Shown here piece by piece: positions 25,005 through 35,290 of a DNA stretch of 58,782 nucleotides (positions are counted from its first letter, which is position 1; every line of letters begins with the position of its first letter). A program made the position numbers and the translations under genes. This DNA is from Bacteroidaceae bacterium (GTDB lineage: Bacteria > Bacteroidota > Bacteroidia > Bacteroidales > Bacteroidaceae): the NCBI GenBank assembly GCA_017471185.1, contig JAFUVZ010000076.1, positions 1-58,782 on the forward strand. The letters are read 5' to 3'. Under the pieces are notes generated by a model. It had not been told where the DNA came from. It was given only the letters and a program-made list of their open reading frames with translations, and ran no database searches.

Positions 25005-25831
25005 ATAAAACGAACAAACTCGTAGGATACTTTACAAAGTAAGTATTTATAAAAAGAAATGCCACTTATTTTGTGCATAATTTGAAATTGACTTACGTTT
25101 TCTTTAATTGTTCTGCTGAAATGAATAATTTTATTGCTGGCATATGAACGATCTATGATATTTGCCCCTATCTTATTGTCTTCGTGTTGACAGTACAAAA
25201 CCGTTGGCTTGTTTATATGTGATACTACACCACCATTCGCTAAACATGAATATGCTACCCAAAAATCATGCATAGGTGCTTTGCCATTTACGGGGAATGC
25301 ACATCTCTTCGCTATGCTATTAAATATCATGGTGCATCCTGTTACACAATTAAATACTTGGATATAATTCTTATTCTCTAAGAATTTTGGCTTTATTTTT
25401 GAACTTTTCCATAAAGAAGTACTTATCATATTATGATGTTTGTCAACTATGGTCAAATCTGTATGAATGCAAATGGGTTTATTAGGATTATGATTCTCTA
25501 TTTGCTTGATATATTCCAAAGATTGCTCAATTTTAAAAGGCAACCAAATGTCATCCTGATCACAAAATAAATAATAATCAGCTTCAACTTGTTCCAATAG
25601 CCATAAAAAACTATCTTTGGCGCCACGATGTTTATTTGCGTCGTTGATAATAATTACCCTTTTGTCAACTTCATTATAATGTGAACATATTTGGATGGTT
25701 TTATCTGTTGAGCCATCATCATGAATATATAGTATCCAGTCTGTAAAAGATTGTTCTCTTATTGAATCGATTAGATAATTAATATATCTTTCGCCATTGA
25801 AAGTACATAATAAAATGGCTACTTTATCCAT
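25001..25831 (-). CDS. Family 2 glycosyltransferase
   Basis: This 276-residue GT-A enzyme has ILLCTFNGERYINYL at the start, YIHDDGSTDKT as the nucleotide-sugar site and FCDQDDIWLPFK as the metal site. GCTMIFNSIAKRC and MHDFWVAYSC mark the acceptor region. The stop overlaps the next start by 4 bases, and the gene starts 3 bases after the stop of the upstream GT2 gene, so the operon is tightly packed. Confidence 0.88.
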   Translation of the reverse strand: MDKVAILLCTFNGERYINYLIDSIREQSFTDWILYIHDDGSTDKTIQICSHYNEVDKRVIIINDANKHRGAKDSFLWLLEQVEADYYLFCDQDDIWLPFKIEQSLEYIKQIENHNPNKPICIHTDLTIVDKHHNMISTSLWKSSKIKPKFLENKNYIQVFNCVTGCTMIFNSIAKRCAFPVNGKAPMHDFWVAYSCLANGGVVSHINKPTVLYCQHEDNKIGANIIDRSYASNKIIHFSRTIKENVSQFQIMHKISGISFYKYLLCKVSYEFVRFI

Positions 25832-25834
25832 GTT

Positions 25835-26569
25835 TCAAAGACCTTTTAAACGTTTTTTAAAGCTGTTATATCTAATCAGTTGTTTAACCATTTTCTTAAT
25901 GTACATTTTGAATACCGGCTTAATATTCTCTATGCCAAATACAACTTTAAGACAAAGAGCTTGCTCTCGACACCAATCTTCCATGTCGGAGATACCGCCA
26001 GCTTCGTTTATAGAAATAATGAAGGAACTTTTTTGAAATCTTTCTTTAGGGATAGATAGGAAAAATAACAAATCAGAAACAATATAAGGATGTGTGACGA
26101 CATAGTAACCATATGTCTCGTGAAGACTCTTCTTGTAAATAGAAGATTGGTGATTAATCTCTCCTTTTTCTCGACAGAGTGTTCTTAATTCTATGGATCC
26201 AGATTTTTTCATGTAATAATAGTCAGAATAAATAAAATCTATGTCATCTGGTATTGCTCTGCATAAAATGTTTTCTAAAACATCATTATTTACAAACACA
26301 TCACCTGCATTCATAAAATTAACCCATTCTCCAGAAGCCATCTTTATACCCTTATTCATGGCATCATAAATGCCATCATCTTTTTCTGATATCCATTTCG
26401 TTATTTTCAATTGGTATTTTTTTATGATATTAATAGTATCATCCTGACTTCCTCCATCTACAATTATATATTCTAAATCTGTATATGTTTGTTTGATAAC
26501 AGATTGAATGGTTCTTTCCAATTTCTCTGCACAGTTAAGGCATACTGTAATAACACTTATTTTTTTCAT
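25835..26569 (-). CDS. Family 2 glycosyltransferase
   Basis: This 244-residue enzyme begins MKKISVITVCLNCAEKLE, with IIVDGGSQDDT, and the motif ISEKDDGIYDAMNKGIKMAS followed by WVNFMNAGDVF, a form common in WcaA-like EPS glycosyltransferases. The ATG at 26569 overlaps the stop of the polymerase gene (ATGA); the TTG two codons upstream is less likely. Confidence 0.88.
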   Translation of the reverse strand: MKKISVITVCLNCAEKLERTIQSVIKQTYTDLEYIIVDGGSQDDTINIIKKYQLKITKWISEKDDGIYDAMNKGIKMASGEWVNFMNAGDVFVNNDVLENILCRAIPDDIDFIYSDYYYMKKSGSIELRTLCREKGEINHQSSIYKKSLHETYGYYVVTHPYIVSDLLFFLSIPKERFQKSSFIISINEAGGISDMEDWCREQALCLKVVFGIENIKPVFKMYIKKMVKQLIRYNSFKKRLKGL

Positions 26570-27846
26570 GCACAAGTTTTAAAAGTCTGTTCTTTATTCT
26601 CAAAATATGAATTTATATATTTTACTCCTATAAAGATAAAGGTGAAAATAATGACGGACCAAATATAATAAAAGAATAAATAAATGTCATTCCAGCAAAG
26701 GCTGACGTTTATCATTAAACCTCTTATACAGCAATTGGGAAGAGAGCGTTCCATTGGATGTAGGCGATTATAAAAAAGACTCCCAATCCATGCTATTAAA
26801 AGAATCATGAAAAGTCCGTTCCATCTAAAATACACCCAAGATGTAATAAAAACAGGTGAGTTGGGGGCACCTTTTTCGGGGAAATAGTCATATATCTGTT
26901 CAAACAATATTCCTCCTGCCGTTTGCATTACATCATCTGTTAACCCAAAATCAAAAATATGTCTGAAGGGACCTAATAATAAAGATGACATGTTTAGAAA
27001 CGGAGCCTGAATAGTTATAGAAGATATGGCATCATCTGGATAAGCATACCAGTAAATATCACCATAAGCTAATAATCTATATAAATATACTAATAATGCA
27101 GAGCTATTCTCTCCTGCTATCCCAGCGATAGAAATGGCTAATAGCGGAGTGGCAATTATTATAGCGATATATTTAAATTGTATTTTTGGGAATTTATTAA
27201 TATAGAAACAATAATAAAAAAAGTATCCGCTCACTATTGTCAATATAAAGCCTTTTGACCCCCCTAATAGACAAAGCAGTGATATTATTAATAAATAAAC
27301 ATATCCTTTTATGTATTGCTCGGAATTTGTAATATGAAAACTGTAAATAACTAAATAAAGCAAAACTGCATTGCTTATCTTGGATAATAAGCCGAGAATT
27401 CCTGATGAATTATCGATATTTATTTCAAATCGGCTTGAGTTAAATATAGGAACCCCATTTAAATACCACGAATATAAAGTGCAGAACAAATATATTAATA
27501 TGCAAATCTCAAATAATAAATAATCTTCTCTTTCAGACTCGACAAGTTCTTCATCAACAACTATTTCATTTCGTGAAGGGATATAGTATTGATATATTGC
27601 GAAAAAGAGTGTTTGTCCGATTAGGAAAAAAATAGTGTGCTGCTTAGGCATCAAGTTACTTATTGATAAATAAACGACAATACTATCTGCTAATACAGCA
27701 CTAATGATAGAGACTAACAATGGATCTGTAATCGAACGTACCTTATTTCTAAATAAAAAATAAAAAATAACAGAACAGATTATTAGACTAATAATGTAAT
27801 TCCAATAATTGTCTAATAATTCTAAAAGAAACTCGCTGCTTGTCAT
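26566..27846 (-). CDS. O-antigen/EPS repeat-unit polymerase (Wzy-like)
   Basis: This 426-residue protein is mostly hydrophobic, with about ten to twelve predicted membrane segments and a long periplasmic-type loop between about residues 265 and 335. Sequence identity in this family is low, so the call rests on topology and on position between a flippase and glycosyltransferases. LGGSKGFILTIVSGYFFYYC and the acidic N-terminal loop fit oligosaccharide repeat unit polymerases of the OTase-like (EpsG/Wzy) type. It would join repeat units in the periplasm. The local sequence is clearly AT-richer than the flanking regions, a usual sign of transferred EPS genes. Confidence 0.8.
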   Translation of the reverse strand: MTSSEFLLELLDNYWNYIISLIICSVIFYFLFRNKVRSITDPLLVSIISAVLADSIVVYLSISNLMPKQHTIFFLIGQTLFFAIYQYYIPSRNEIVVDEELVESEREDYLLFEICILIYLFCTLYSWYLNGVPIFNSSRFEINIDNSSGILGLLSKISNAVLLYLVIYSFHITNSEQYIKGYVYLLIISLLCLLGGSKGFILTIVSGYFFYYCFYINKFPKIQFKYIAIIIATPLLAISIAGIAGENSSALLVYLYRLLAYGDIYWYAYPDDAISSITIQAPFLNMSSLLLGPFRHIFDFGLTDDVMQTAGGILFEQIYDYFPEKGAPNSPVFITSWVYFRWNGLFMILLIAWIGSLFYNRLHPMERSLPNCCIRGLMINVSLCWNDIYLFFYYIWSVIIFTFIFIGVKYINSYFENKEQTFKTCA

Positions 27847-27849
27847 GTT

Positions 27850-29025
27850 TTAATGTGTTAGGATAGGTGTGCAATTTTGTGACGCAAGTCTGTATATATC
27901 TGCAAGTTGACTCGCTGACCTTTGCCAAGAAAACAGGCTTAACCTTTGGCGTTGTTTATCTAATAGTGATAATCTTTCTTCTGATGATATCCGAAGAAAA
28001 GATTCCATCACACTTTCCAAATCGGAATGGTTGTCATCGAGATTAAAATATATGGCTGCATCATTGGCTATTTCAGGGAAGCAACTCTTGTTGTTCAGTA
28101 AAACAGGACAGTAAGCTTTGTATGCTTCTAAAATTGGAATACCAAATCCTTCGTAAGCAGATGGGTATATAAAACATAAAGCGTGAGAATAAAGATTCAT
28201 TATTAATCTATCATCACTGACCCGTAAATGTTGTACCCTGTCAGTCATTCCCATAGCAAATAAAGCAGAAGTTTCTCTTCTCGTTAACTCTGCTCCTGTA
28301 CATACAATCTTTAGATATTGATGTCTTTGTAGAACTGGGGTTAATGCCTTTACCATGGACAAGAAATTCTTATATAATTCTCTTTGACCAACATAAAGAA
28401 TATATTTTCCGTTGATAATGGGAGGGCTGTCAATATTATTCGGATATTCAGGGGCTCCATGGTATATTACCGTTACTTTCTCGTTAGGAACATTCAGAAT
28501 CTTTATCAAGTCCTGTTTCGTATTCTCTGATACTGCTACGATATGTGCAGCCTTATTACATAAAAGTTTTTTCCATTTAATTTGATTGTCTCGCTTAAAT
28601 GAAAACAATTCCGGTATCATATCGTGTACAGTCAAGATAAAAGGCTTCCCATTTAGATATTTTAAAAAATAAGGATGAAAATAAGTAGGATGAAATACAT
28701 CAAAATTTCCTCGTTTAAGAGCCTCTATCGAACATTTCCTGTTAATGCCTTCTGAAGTTAGCCAAGGAGTCAGTCTTAATGTACACCGATATAGAAATCC
28801 TCGCCCCTTAAATTTCCTGTTTGAGATAAAATTTTCTTCATAAAGTTTTCTTGGCTTAAAGGAAACGTTTAACCCACTTTCTATAAGATGTACATTATCG
28901 CTTTCACATAATGAGATGTAGTGTTGGCAGTTTTGAGGAAGATTCTTAATAAGTTGTACAAAACAGTTTGATACGCCGCCAAACTGCTGCATGCCGAAAG
29001 CCTGATGGTCGTATAAGATTTTCAC
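27850..29025 (-). CDS. Family 4 glycosyltransferase
   Basis: This 391-residue GT-B enzyme has the N-terminal YDHQAFGMQQFGGVSNCF, the donor-domain start KYILYVGQRELYKNF and the EX7E motif EGFGIPILEA preceded by PSAY. It resembles mannosyl/rhamnosyl GT4 enzymes such as MtfB/WbpY. The start is GTG at 29025, with no ATG nearby in frame; it follows the flippase by 28 bases. Confidence 0.9.
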   Translation of the reverse strand: MKILYDHQAFGMQQFGGVSNCFVQLIKNLPQNCQHYISLCESDNVHLIESGLNVSFKPRKLYEENFISNRKFKGRGFLYRCTLRLTPWLTSEGINRKCSIEALKRGNFDVFHPTYFHPYFLKYLNGKPFILTVHDMIPELFSFKRDNQIKWKKLLCNKAAHIVAVSENTKQDLIKILNVPNEKVTVIYHGAPEYPNNIDSPPIINGKYILYVGQRELYKNFLSMVKALTPVLQRHQYLKIVCTGAELTRRETSALFAMGMTDRVQHLRVSDDRLIMNLYSHALCFIYPSAYEGFGIPILEAYKAYCPVLLNNKSCFPEIANDAAIYFNLDDNHSDLESVMESFLRISSEERLSLLDKQRQRLSLFSWQRSASQLADIYRLASQNCTPILTH

Positions 29026-29053
29026 AGTTGGTTAGTTTTGTTGCACATGTTTT

Positions 29054-30412
29054 TTATAGAACAACAGGTTGATGCATTTCACGATGTGCTTTTATTGGCC
29101 AATACCAAATATTAAATATACACTGGCTAATAATTTGAGCTATTATTAATCCCCAAGTCTTCATGTTGCCCCATTGTATGAACACAATGGAAAGAATTAT
29201 CGTCAAAACTGAGGCAAACACAAAATGTGGCATATAGTCTAATCTGTTAGTGCATGAAAAATATGATGTATAACAGTTCCTGAACTGTATAATAAACTGG
29301 CTTATGAATAAGCCTGCCATTAGTTCTGTGCTAATGATTACTTCTGGTCTTATCAGTTTGAGAATTGGTAAGCCGACAGTAATAACGGCAATACTTCCTG
29401 TAAAAAACGTTATTATATAGGTAAGAACTATTAATCGCATAATTCTTCTAACCTCATCCATGTTTTTCTTTATCCAATTATGTTGTAATGCTGGCTGGTA
29501 GGTAGTGTAAAGAGTGGCTGAAAAAATGGCAACTACATTTGCTATTTGTAAACCTACTGAATAGGTGCCTGTCTCAGATAAAGATAAATATAGTGAGCAT
29601 ATAATAACGCTTGCTTGTCCACTTAGGTATATGCTTAAAGATACCAAGCCATCACGCCATGCATTATACCAAATCGTCCTGAACAATTCCTTTACTTCTT
29701 TTGTATTTACTTTCCGGGTGATTCTGTTTAATTGTTGTCTGATGTTTTGATAACTGTAGAAATACCTGTTACCAAGAGTCTGGAACACAATACCAAAGAC
29801 AAGATACGAGATGGATAATCCCAAGAGACCAAATCCTAAAGTCAATGACACAATTACCAAAAGTAACTGAACGCTCCGTGCAAATATCCTGTTTTGATTG
29901 GCACGCTTTACAGCACCAACACCTCTTAAAAAAGAATCATAATAATTGAAATACAAATTTAAAAAAGCAGCAACTGAAAAGATTATCCACGCAATGATAT
30001 GGGTATGTCCTGATATATGTGATGAAATGTGCAGTATATACACCGTTCCAATGGTCAGCATCAATAATAATGCTAATGATGACAGAATTAAATATATGCG
30101 TTTACATGTATAAAGAATATTACGCATCAATAAAAAATCTGGCTCGTTGAGAATGTCTCCTCCTTGACCTTTTTTCTCTAACTTTGAAGCGCCACTCCAG
30201 CAATAGTTGATATTCCTAGCAAATGTTACAGAGAAACCAAAGTCAAATAATATGGTTATTGCTCCAACGCTATTAAAAACATACCATAATCCAACAGTAT
30301 CAGCATCCAGATAATAAATAACTATAGGCAGCGTTATAATGCTGGCGGTAAAGGATACTATAACGCCTAAATAGCTCCAGATAATGTCTGATCGATTGAC
30401 TTTAACTTCCAT
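29054..30412 (-). CDS. Repeat-unit flippase (Wzx-like)
   Basis: This 452-residue inner-membrane protein has about twelve predicted hydrophobic segments and belongs to the polysaccharide biosynthesis/MATE-like superfamily. The N-terminus WSYLGVIVSFTASIITLPI and the charged loop NINYCWSG are typical of Wzx. It would flip the undecaprenyl-linked repeat unit to the periplasm for the polymerase encoded two genes downstream. Confidence 0.85.
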   Translation of the reverse strand: MEVKVNRSDIIWSYLGVIVSFTASIITLPIVIYYLDADTVGLWYVFNSVGAITILFDFGFSVTFARNINYCWSGASKLEKKGQGGDILNEPDFLLMRNILYTCKRIYLILSSLALLLMLTIGTVYILHISSHISGHTHIIAWIIFSVAAFLNLYFNYYDSFLRGVGAVKRANQNRIFARSVQLLLVIVSLTLGFGLLGLSISYLVFGIVFQTLGNRYFYSYQNIRQQLNRITRKVNTKEVKELFRTIWYNAWRDGLVSLSIYLSGQASVIICSLYLSLSETGTYSVGLQIANVVAIFSATLYTTYQPALQHNWIKKNMDEVRRIMRLIVLTYIITFFTGSIAVITVGLPILKLIRPEVIISTELMAGLFISQFIIQFRNCYTSYFSCTNRLDYMPHFVFASVLTIILSIVFIQWGNMKTWGLIIAQIISQCIFNIWYWPIKAHREMHQPVVL

Positions 30413-30448
30413 TTTAACGTGATTTCAAGGATTCATAGAGGCTTCGCA

Positions 30449-31003
30449 TTAATAATAAAATGGACTTTCATAGTCTTTTAGATGAGTATGCTTGGTATCC
30501 TTTTCGGAAATAATGGCTCTATCAGTTGGAATGTGCCAGTCAATATGTAGCGAATCATCAAGGATTGAGATGCCTCCTTCTGCTTCGGGATGATAGAACT
30601 CATCACACTTGTACTGGAAAACTGCCGTTTCACTCAGCACAGAGAAACCGTGTGCAAAACCTTTCGGAATAAATATCTGAAGATGGTTGTCTTCAGACAA
30701 TTCTACGGACACATGCTGTCCGTAAGTAGGGCTGCCTTTGCGGATATCAACTGCTACATCGAGGACTGCTCCTTTCACACATCGTACAAGTTTAGCCTGA
30801 CTGTAGGGAGGCCGTTGGAAATGCAGCCCTCTCATAACTCCGTAAGACGACATACTTTCGTTGTCCTGTACAAATGTAACAGGATATACCTTCTCATCAA
30901 ACTCCTTTTGTGAGAAGCTCTCGAAGAAATATCCCCTTGTATCCTTGAAAATACGTGGCTCGATAATCACGACACCTTCTATCGCTGTCTTTATTACATT
31001 CAT
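30449..31003 (-). CDS. rfbC: dTDP-4-dehydrorhamnose 3,5-epimerase
   Basis: This 184-residue cupin enzyme has FKDTRGYFFESFSQKEFDE, VMRGLHFQRPP with the catalytic His, KAKLVRC-like AKLVRCVKGAVLDVAVDIRK, and QYKCDEFYHPEAEGG with the active-site Tyr. It makes dTDP-4-dehydro-L-rhamnose for the EPS. RfbA, RfbB and RfbD are not in the window, so they must be elsewhere or the pathway ends in another dTDP sugar. Its start overlaps the stop of wzz by 4 bases. Confidence 0.95.
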   Translation of the reverse strand: MNVIKTAIEGVVIIEPRIFKDTRGYFFESFSQKEFDEKVYPVTFVQDNESMSSYGVMRGLHFQRPPYSQAKLVRCVKGAVLDVAVDIRKGSPTYGQHVSVELSEDNHLQIFIPKGFAHGFSVLSETAVFQYKCDEFYHPEAEGGISILDDSLHIDWHIPTDRAIISEKDTKHTHLKDYESPFYY

Positions 31004-32070
31004 ATTCCCAATAACATTTTGATATCTTTCTCTTTATAGAAAATGTAACAAGTAACACCTATGAAGCCGAGCAGCAAGAATATCAGGCAGATGCGTGAAC
31101 GCTTGGGACCGTCTTTCTTGACGGGAACTGTGGCAGATTGCAAAGTCGTGAAAGCCGGCGTGTCTTCCTGCACCTTTGCTTTTGCAGCTTGTAATTGAGT
31201 AGCTACTTGCTGATAAACTGTCCGATGGAGCTGAAGGTTCATCTCTAAGTCGGCTCGCTTCTGTCGGTCAGTCTCACGATAGGTGTTCATGTTGGCATCT
31301 GCATATTCAGCGAATTCACGGCTTGCCTTTTCATAATTGGTCCTGGCCTCGTCAAAAAGGTTCTGCATGTAATCCAAATCCACACGGGCTTTCTTAGTGC
31401 GGTAATTGGTAATGGATTGCTGAAGGCGGGTCATCACGGAATCTGCAATCAATGCGCAAATCTCTGCATCCTGGTCGGTTACCTGTATGGTGATGGCGCG
31501 TGTCTTCTTATCAACTTCACATGAGATCTTGCTGTTTAACCTTCTGACAATTGCCATCTGCTTTTTTGTCAATCGATATGAGTCGAGTGGCTTTTCCTCT
31601 CCATTGTCTTCCTTTGTCAGTAAAGAGGATAGCCAGCCTAACGGTATGGCCCACCAGGGAGACTTCTGTTCATTGACCATATAGTCATAGTAAGTGAACT
31701 CTTGCCCGTCAGTCCTTTTCACCTTTATGGGGAATAGTGATGTCTTGAAGTCAACTGATTTCATCAAGTCTGGGTAGAGGGTAGGGGTAATGGCATCGCC
31801 ACTGCGGGTAGCACTTCCTAAGTTTATGCCTAACGTGCTGGCTATGTTTGATAGACTTCCTGAAGAAGAACTGATGCCGGTTGATTCAGGTGCAAGCATC
31901 ACCGTGCAGCTGTAGTAATTAGGTAATGATAGCGAAATAATGACAGCTATCACAGCCACCGCTGGGATTACCTTATAATATAGCTTCTTATGTTTCTTAA
32001 TGTCAGTCCAAAGCTTGCTGAAATCTATGGGAGTTGGTCTCCACCTTTTTGCCGGTATCTCGCTCATCAT
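31000..32070 (-). CDS. Chain-length determinant (Wzz-like)
   Basis: This 356-residue protein has a first membrane segment near residues 33-52 (VIPAVAVIAVIISLSLPNYY), a long periplasmic part with a helical QNLFDEARTNYEKASREFAE section, and a second segment (ICLIFLLLGFIGVTCYIFY) near the C-terminus. No kinase domain (BY-kinase) is attached. It should regulate EPS chain length together with the SLBB export protein upstream, whose stop is 5 bases before the predicted start. Confidence 0.9.
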   Translation of the reverse strand: MMSEIPAKRWRPTPIDFSKLWTDIKKHKKLYYKVIPAVAVIAVIISLSLPNYYSCTVMLAPESTGISSSSGSLSNIASTLGINLGSATRSGDAITPTLYPDLMKSVDFKTSLFPIKVKRTDGQEFTYYDYMVNEQKSPWWAIPLGWLSSLLTKEDNGEEKPLDSYRLTKKQMAIVRRLNSKISCEVDKKTRAITIQVTDQDAEICALIADSVMTRLQQSITNYRTKKARVDLDYMQNLFDEARTNYEKASREFAEYADANMNTYRETDRQKRADLEMNLQLHRTVYQQVATQLQAAKAKVQEDTPAFTTLQSATVPVKKDGPKRSRICLIFLLLGFIGVTCYIFYKEKDIKMLLGI

Positions 32071-32075
32071 TATAT

Positions 32076-34484
32076 TTATTTAATAAGGTGTCCTATAGTA
32101 GCTATCATTGTCGCTAAAGAGGCGACACTGGTTCCTATTCCAAGCCATTGGTTGATGGCATTAGTGTTACGCGGCTCTTTAGAAGGAACAATCAATTCAC
32201 AGCCAGGCTCGATCTTGCTGTCTTTGGCAAGGCCCATGGTGCCGTTCAGATATACAATATAAACATGTGATTTCTTAGCTCGGTTGCCAAAACCGCCGGC
32301 CTGTTTGATGTAGTACTTGTATCCTTTACCTTCATCATAAGCAACCGTGTTGGGAGAATTCACATCGCCGCTTATCTTAACCGTATGGTTGAATCGAGGT
32401 ATAATCAGCCTGTCTCCGTCTATCATCTCAATGTCTTGCGCTGATCCGGGATTAGCCAATGCCTCATCCAAATGGATACCTACTGAATAGGTGTCTTGGG
32501 TAAGTAGCTTGTCAATAGCTATGGAGTCTTTGCCGTCAGCACTTTGCTGGGCGACACGTAATACAGACTGCATTCTCGCTTTCTCATCATTTGTCATTTT
32601 CCTCACAAGTCGCGAGCCTCTGATGTATGCTCCAGGTATCGTTCCTCCGGCTGCCTTGATAACATCTGACAACCGCTGATTCTTTTTCTCCATGGTATAA
32701 TTGCCTTGAAAAGCAATCTCTCCCTCTACAGATACTTGTATCTGCGACTGAAAGACGGGACTGGTTCGTACATGAACCAAATCGTATGGCTCTAAAACGA
32801 ATGTCTCGTTGCCATCAACTTTATAATTATCTTTCAAGGTAAAGGAGAATGTCTGGGCCAGTTCCATGCTTCCCTCACTTGCATCTGGGTCTCTCAGACG
32901 ACGGGATACATCGATCCTCTTGGTGGAGGCGGCGTCTGTCAAACCTCCGGCTTGAAGGATGAGGTCTTCAATGGTAGTACCTTCTGCATATTCGTATGTT
33001 CCCGGGAAGATTACTTCGCCATCGATTGTTAGGGTTCGAAAATTCTGGTGCTCTGCTATGGCCGGTATATAGAGTACATCTTCGTTTTGTAACAGTAAGT
33101 CGGCTGTCTTGCCATTAAGAATTCCCTCTAAATCAACTGATATCACCTCCTGCGTTCGGTTGGGCTTTATGCGGCGTAGAACGGCTCTGGATGTCAACGC
33201 TTCTTCCTTAAGTCCTGAAGCATATTCAACGAGTGACCTCACACTATAAGCCTTCTCTCCAAGTCTATACATTCCAGGACGGAATACTGCACCTTTAATC
33301 TCTACCATGTTTTTATAGCGGTTGATAATAGAGTCAACGATGATGGAATCACCGTCTGTAATAAGGAATGTCCCTGTTTCTATATCTTCCACATTATACA
33401 CGGTCCTGAGTTCTTCGCTTTTGCGAAGCACTCGCAATAGTTTCTTATAAGCGTCACCGGTAAAACCACCAGAGTAGTCCAGCAAGTCAGCAAGAGTTTC
33501 TTCCTTCCGCATTTCGTAAGCCATCGGGCGTTTAACACGTCCGGTGATGTCAACCACACTCTCATATAGTCCTACTTGAATCACATCATTATCGGTTAGT
33601 CTTATGTTCCCTGCAAGTCGGCCATTGAGAATAAACTTATAAACGTCAATGGAAGATATTAACTTTCCCTGCCTATATACTTTGATGCTTCGAAGTGTGC
33701 CAAGGTCATTGATGCCACCTGCCATATAAAGGGCATGGAAAACGGTGGCGAATGCACTGAGCGTATAAGTGCCTGGAACCTTGACTTCGCCCATCACATT
33801 GACCTTGATGGTACGTGTCTGACCAACGGTAACTTTTATTTCTGATCCAGAATAAAACTGCCCGGTCTTTTCCCGTATGCGGCTTTGTGCGCCCGCTACT
33901 GTCAGACCACTTACTGCTACAGGGCCATAGTTGGGAACAGTTACCTCACCATCAGGACTAATTGTAAGTGCTACAGTCTCTTGTGTCGCGCCATAAATGT
34001 CAATAATGAGTTGGTCGCCAGGCCCTAAGATGTAATCCTGTGGCGTTGCAATGTTCATTTGCGGCTCAAATGTCAACAGCTGCCGGTTGAATATGTCATG
34101 ACCAAATATCTTTTTCCCTTCTTTGGGTAACTCTGTTAAAGAAATGGAGTCGGTAAACTCTTCGATTCCCAGCGTTCCGTTTTCTGCATCTAAAAGAGGG
34201 GCTTTGTCACTTCTCAGCCTGTTAAATGCATCATTGATGGTTCGGTCAGTCGTTTCTGTCATATTAGCTGCGTTTATCTGGCCATCGTAACGCTGTCTCA
34301 GTTGTTGTATCTGTTCCATTGTTACACCTCTTCTCAGCAGGTCGGAAACAATGGCTGATTCTTGCTTGCCTTGTTGCCTTTGCTGGATAACATACTGCAA
34401 GATTTGCCTTTCACTCATGTTTTGCGCATAAGTGGTAACGATTGCGCTCATGAAAATACACAGTAGAATAATTAATTTCTTCAT
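32076..34484 (-). CDS. Polysaccharide export outer-membrane protein with SLBB repeats
   Basis: This 802-residue Wza-like protein has a signal peptide (MKKLIILLCIFMSAIVTTYA), a region with short helical repeats (MSERQILQYVIQQRQQGK), a Poly_export domain with ILGPGDQLIIDIYG, and several SLBB domains (for example VMGEVKVPGTYTLSAFATVF and ITGRVKRPMAYEM). It lacks a clear lipobox. A final hydrophobic stretch (SVASLATMIATIGHLI) could span the outer membrane, as in Wza. It is about twice the length of E. coli Wza because of extra SLBB copies, as in other Bacteroidetes. Confidence 0.93.
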   Translation of the reverse strand: MKKLIILLCIFMSAIVTTYAQNMSERQILQYVIQQRQQGKQESAIVSDLLRRGVTMEQIQQLRQRYDGQINAANMTETTDRTINDAFNRLRSDKAPLLDAENGTLGIEEFTDSISLTELPKEGKKIFGHDIFNRQLLTFEPQMNIATPQDYILGPGDQLIIDIYGATQETVALTISPDGEVTVPNYGPVAVSGLTVAGAQSRIREKTGQFYSGSEIKVTVGQTRTIKVNVMGEVKVPGTYTLSAFATVFHALYMAGGINDLGTLRSIKVYRQGKLISSIDVYKFILNGRLAGNIRLTDNDVIQVGLYESVVDITGRVKRPMAYEMRKEETLADLLDYSGGFTGDAYKKLLRVLRKSEELRTVYNVEDIETGTFLITDGDSIIVDSIINRYKNMVEIKGAVFRPGMYRLGEKAYSVRSLVEYASGLKEEALTSRAVLRRIKPNRTQEVISVDLEGILNGKTADLLLQNEDVLYIPAIAEHQNFRTLTIDGEVIFPGTYEYAEGTTIEDLILQAGGLTDAASTKRIDVSRRLRDPDASEGSMELAQTFSFTLKDNYKVDGNETFVLEPYDLVHVRTSPVFQSQIQVSVEGEIAFQGNYTMEKKNQRLSDVIKAAGGTIPGAYIRGSRLVRKMTNDEKARMQSVLRVAQQSADGKDSIAIDKLLTQDTYSVGIHLDEALANPGSAQDIEMIDGDRLIIPRFNHTVKISGDVNSPNTVAYDEGKGYKYYIKQAGGFGNRAKKSHVYIVYLNGTMGLAKDSKIEPGCELIVPSKEPRNTNAINQWLGIGTSVASLATMIATIGHLIK

Positions 34485-34502
34485 ATATTATTTTTCAGTG
34501 TT

Positions 34503-35189
34503 TCACTTTGATGTATCATTATTTCCAATGACCTGTAAAAAGGCACTGGGGATGTATGCTGTAGCTATCATACCGATATTTGAAATAGATACGATAACCC
34601 TTTGTTGGCCTGATAACCTGGCAACCCTTCCCTCAACTCCAGTGAAAAGTCCTTCTTTGACTTTGACTGTGTCACCATTCCTGAACTTACACTCTCCATG
34701 CTTAACCAAAAGCAAATGCTCATTCATACTGCGTGTAGTCTGTATAAGCTTGAACATTTCTTCTTGCGGTATCAGCAGGGGAGGATTCTTTCCGGCAATT
34801 AGCCGGAAATGATTGTAATAGTAAGAGAGAAAATCCAATGCGGGCGTTTCCTTTATATATCTGTCAGCATCCGCCTGCGTGGTATAGACAAATAGTAGGT
34901 TGGGAATAAGTGTCTCTGCCTTCTTCCTCAGTTTGCCTTGAACTATTTTCTTGACGTATCGTTTGGGAATATAGCAATAGGTGCCGTCTTCCACAATAAT
35001 GTCAAACGCTTTGTCCTCCCTCCCATGTGATGCCCGGAACACATACCAACTCTTGTTTGGGTCATAGGCATATTCTACCGACACCCCTGTTTTTGCGCTT
35101 TTTGCGTCGGGGAGAGCATCGAAGGTAAATTCGGTGCGTTGAGGCTCTGTTCCTTCTATTGTATTCAGCACATTAGACAATGTTTTCAT
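34503..35189 (-). CDS. UpxY-type transcription antiterminator (NusG-like)
   Basis: This 228-residue protein has an NGN domain (KSWYVFRASHGREDKAFD, with YCYIPKRYVKK) and a C-terminal KOW domain (FRNGDTVKVKEGLFTGVEGR). Paralogs at the head of Bacteroides capsule operons (UpxY) bind the leader and prevent early termination in their own operon. The ATG at 35189 is used; a GTG two codons upstream is also open. A leader of about 130 bases with a hairpin precedes it. No UpxZ-like gene was seen. Confidence 0.9.
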   Translation of the reverse strand: MKTLSNVLNTIEGTEPQRTEFTFDALPDAKSAKTGVSVEYAYDPNKSWYVFRASHGREDKAFDIIVEDGTYCYIPKRYVKKIVQGKLRKKAETLIPNLLFVYTTQADADRYIKETPALDFLSYYYNHFRLIAGKNPPLLIPQEEMFKLIQTTRSMNEHLLLVKHGECKFRNGDTVKVKEGLFTGVEGRVARLSGQQRVIVSISNIGMIATAYIPSAFLQVIGNNDTSK

Positions 35190-35290
35190 CAGCACAATTC
35201 CATATTGCTAAGAGTTTCTTTAGGTAAACCGGCTGAACCTCATACTGCCTGATATGTAGTGCATGATAATCGCCTTAACAATACTATGTC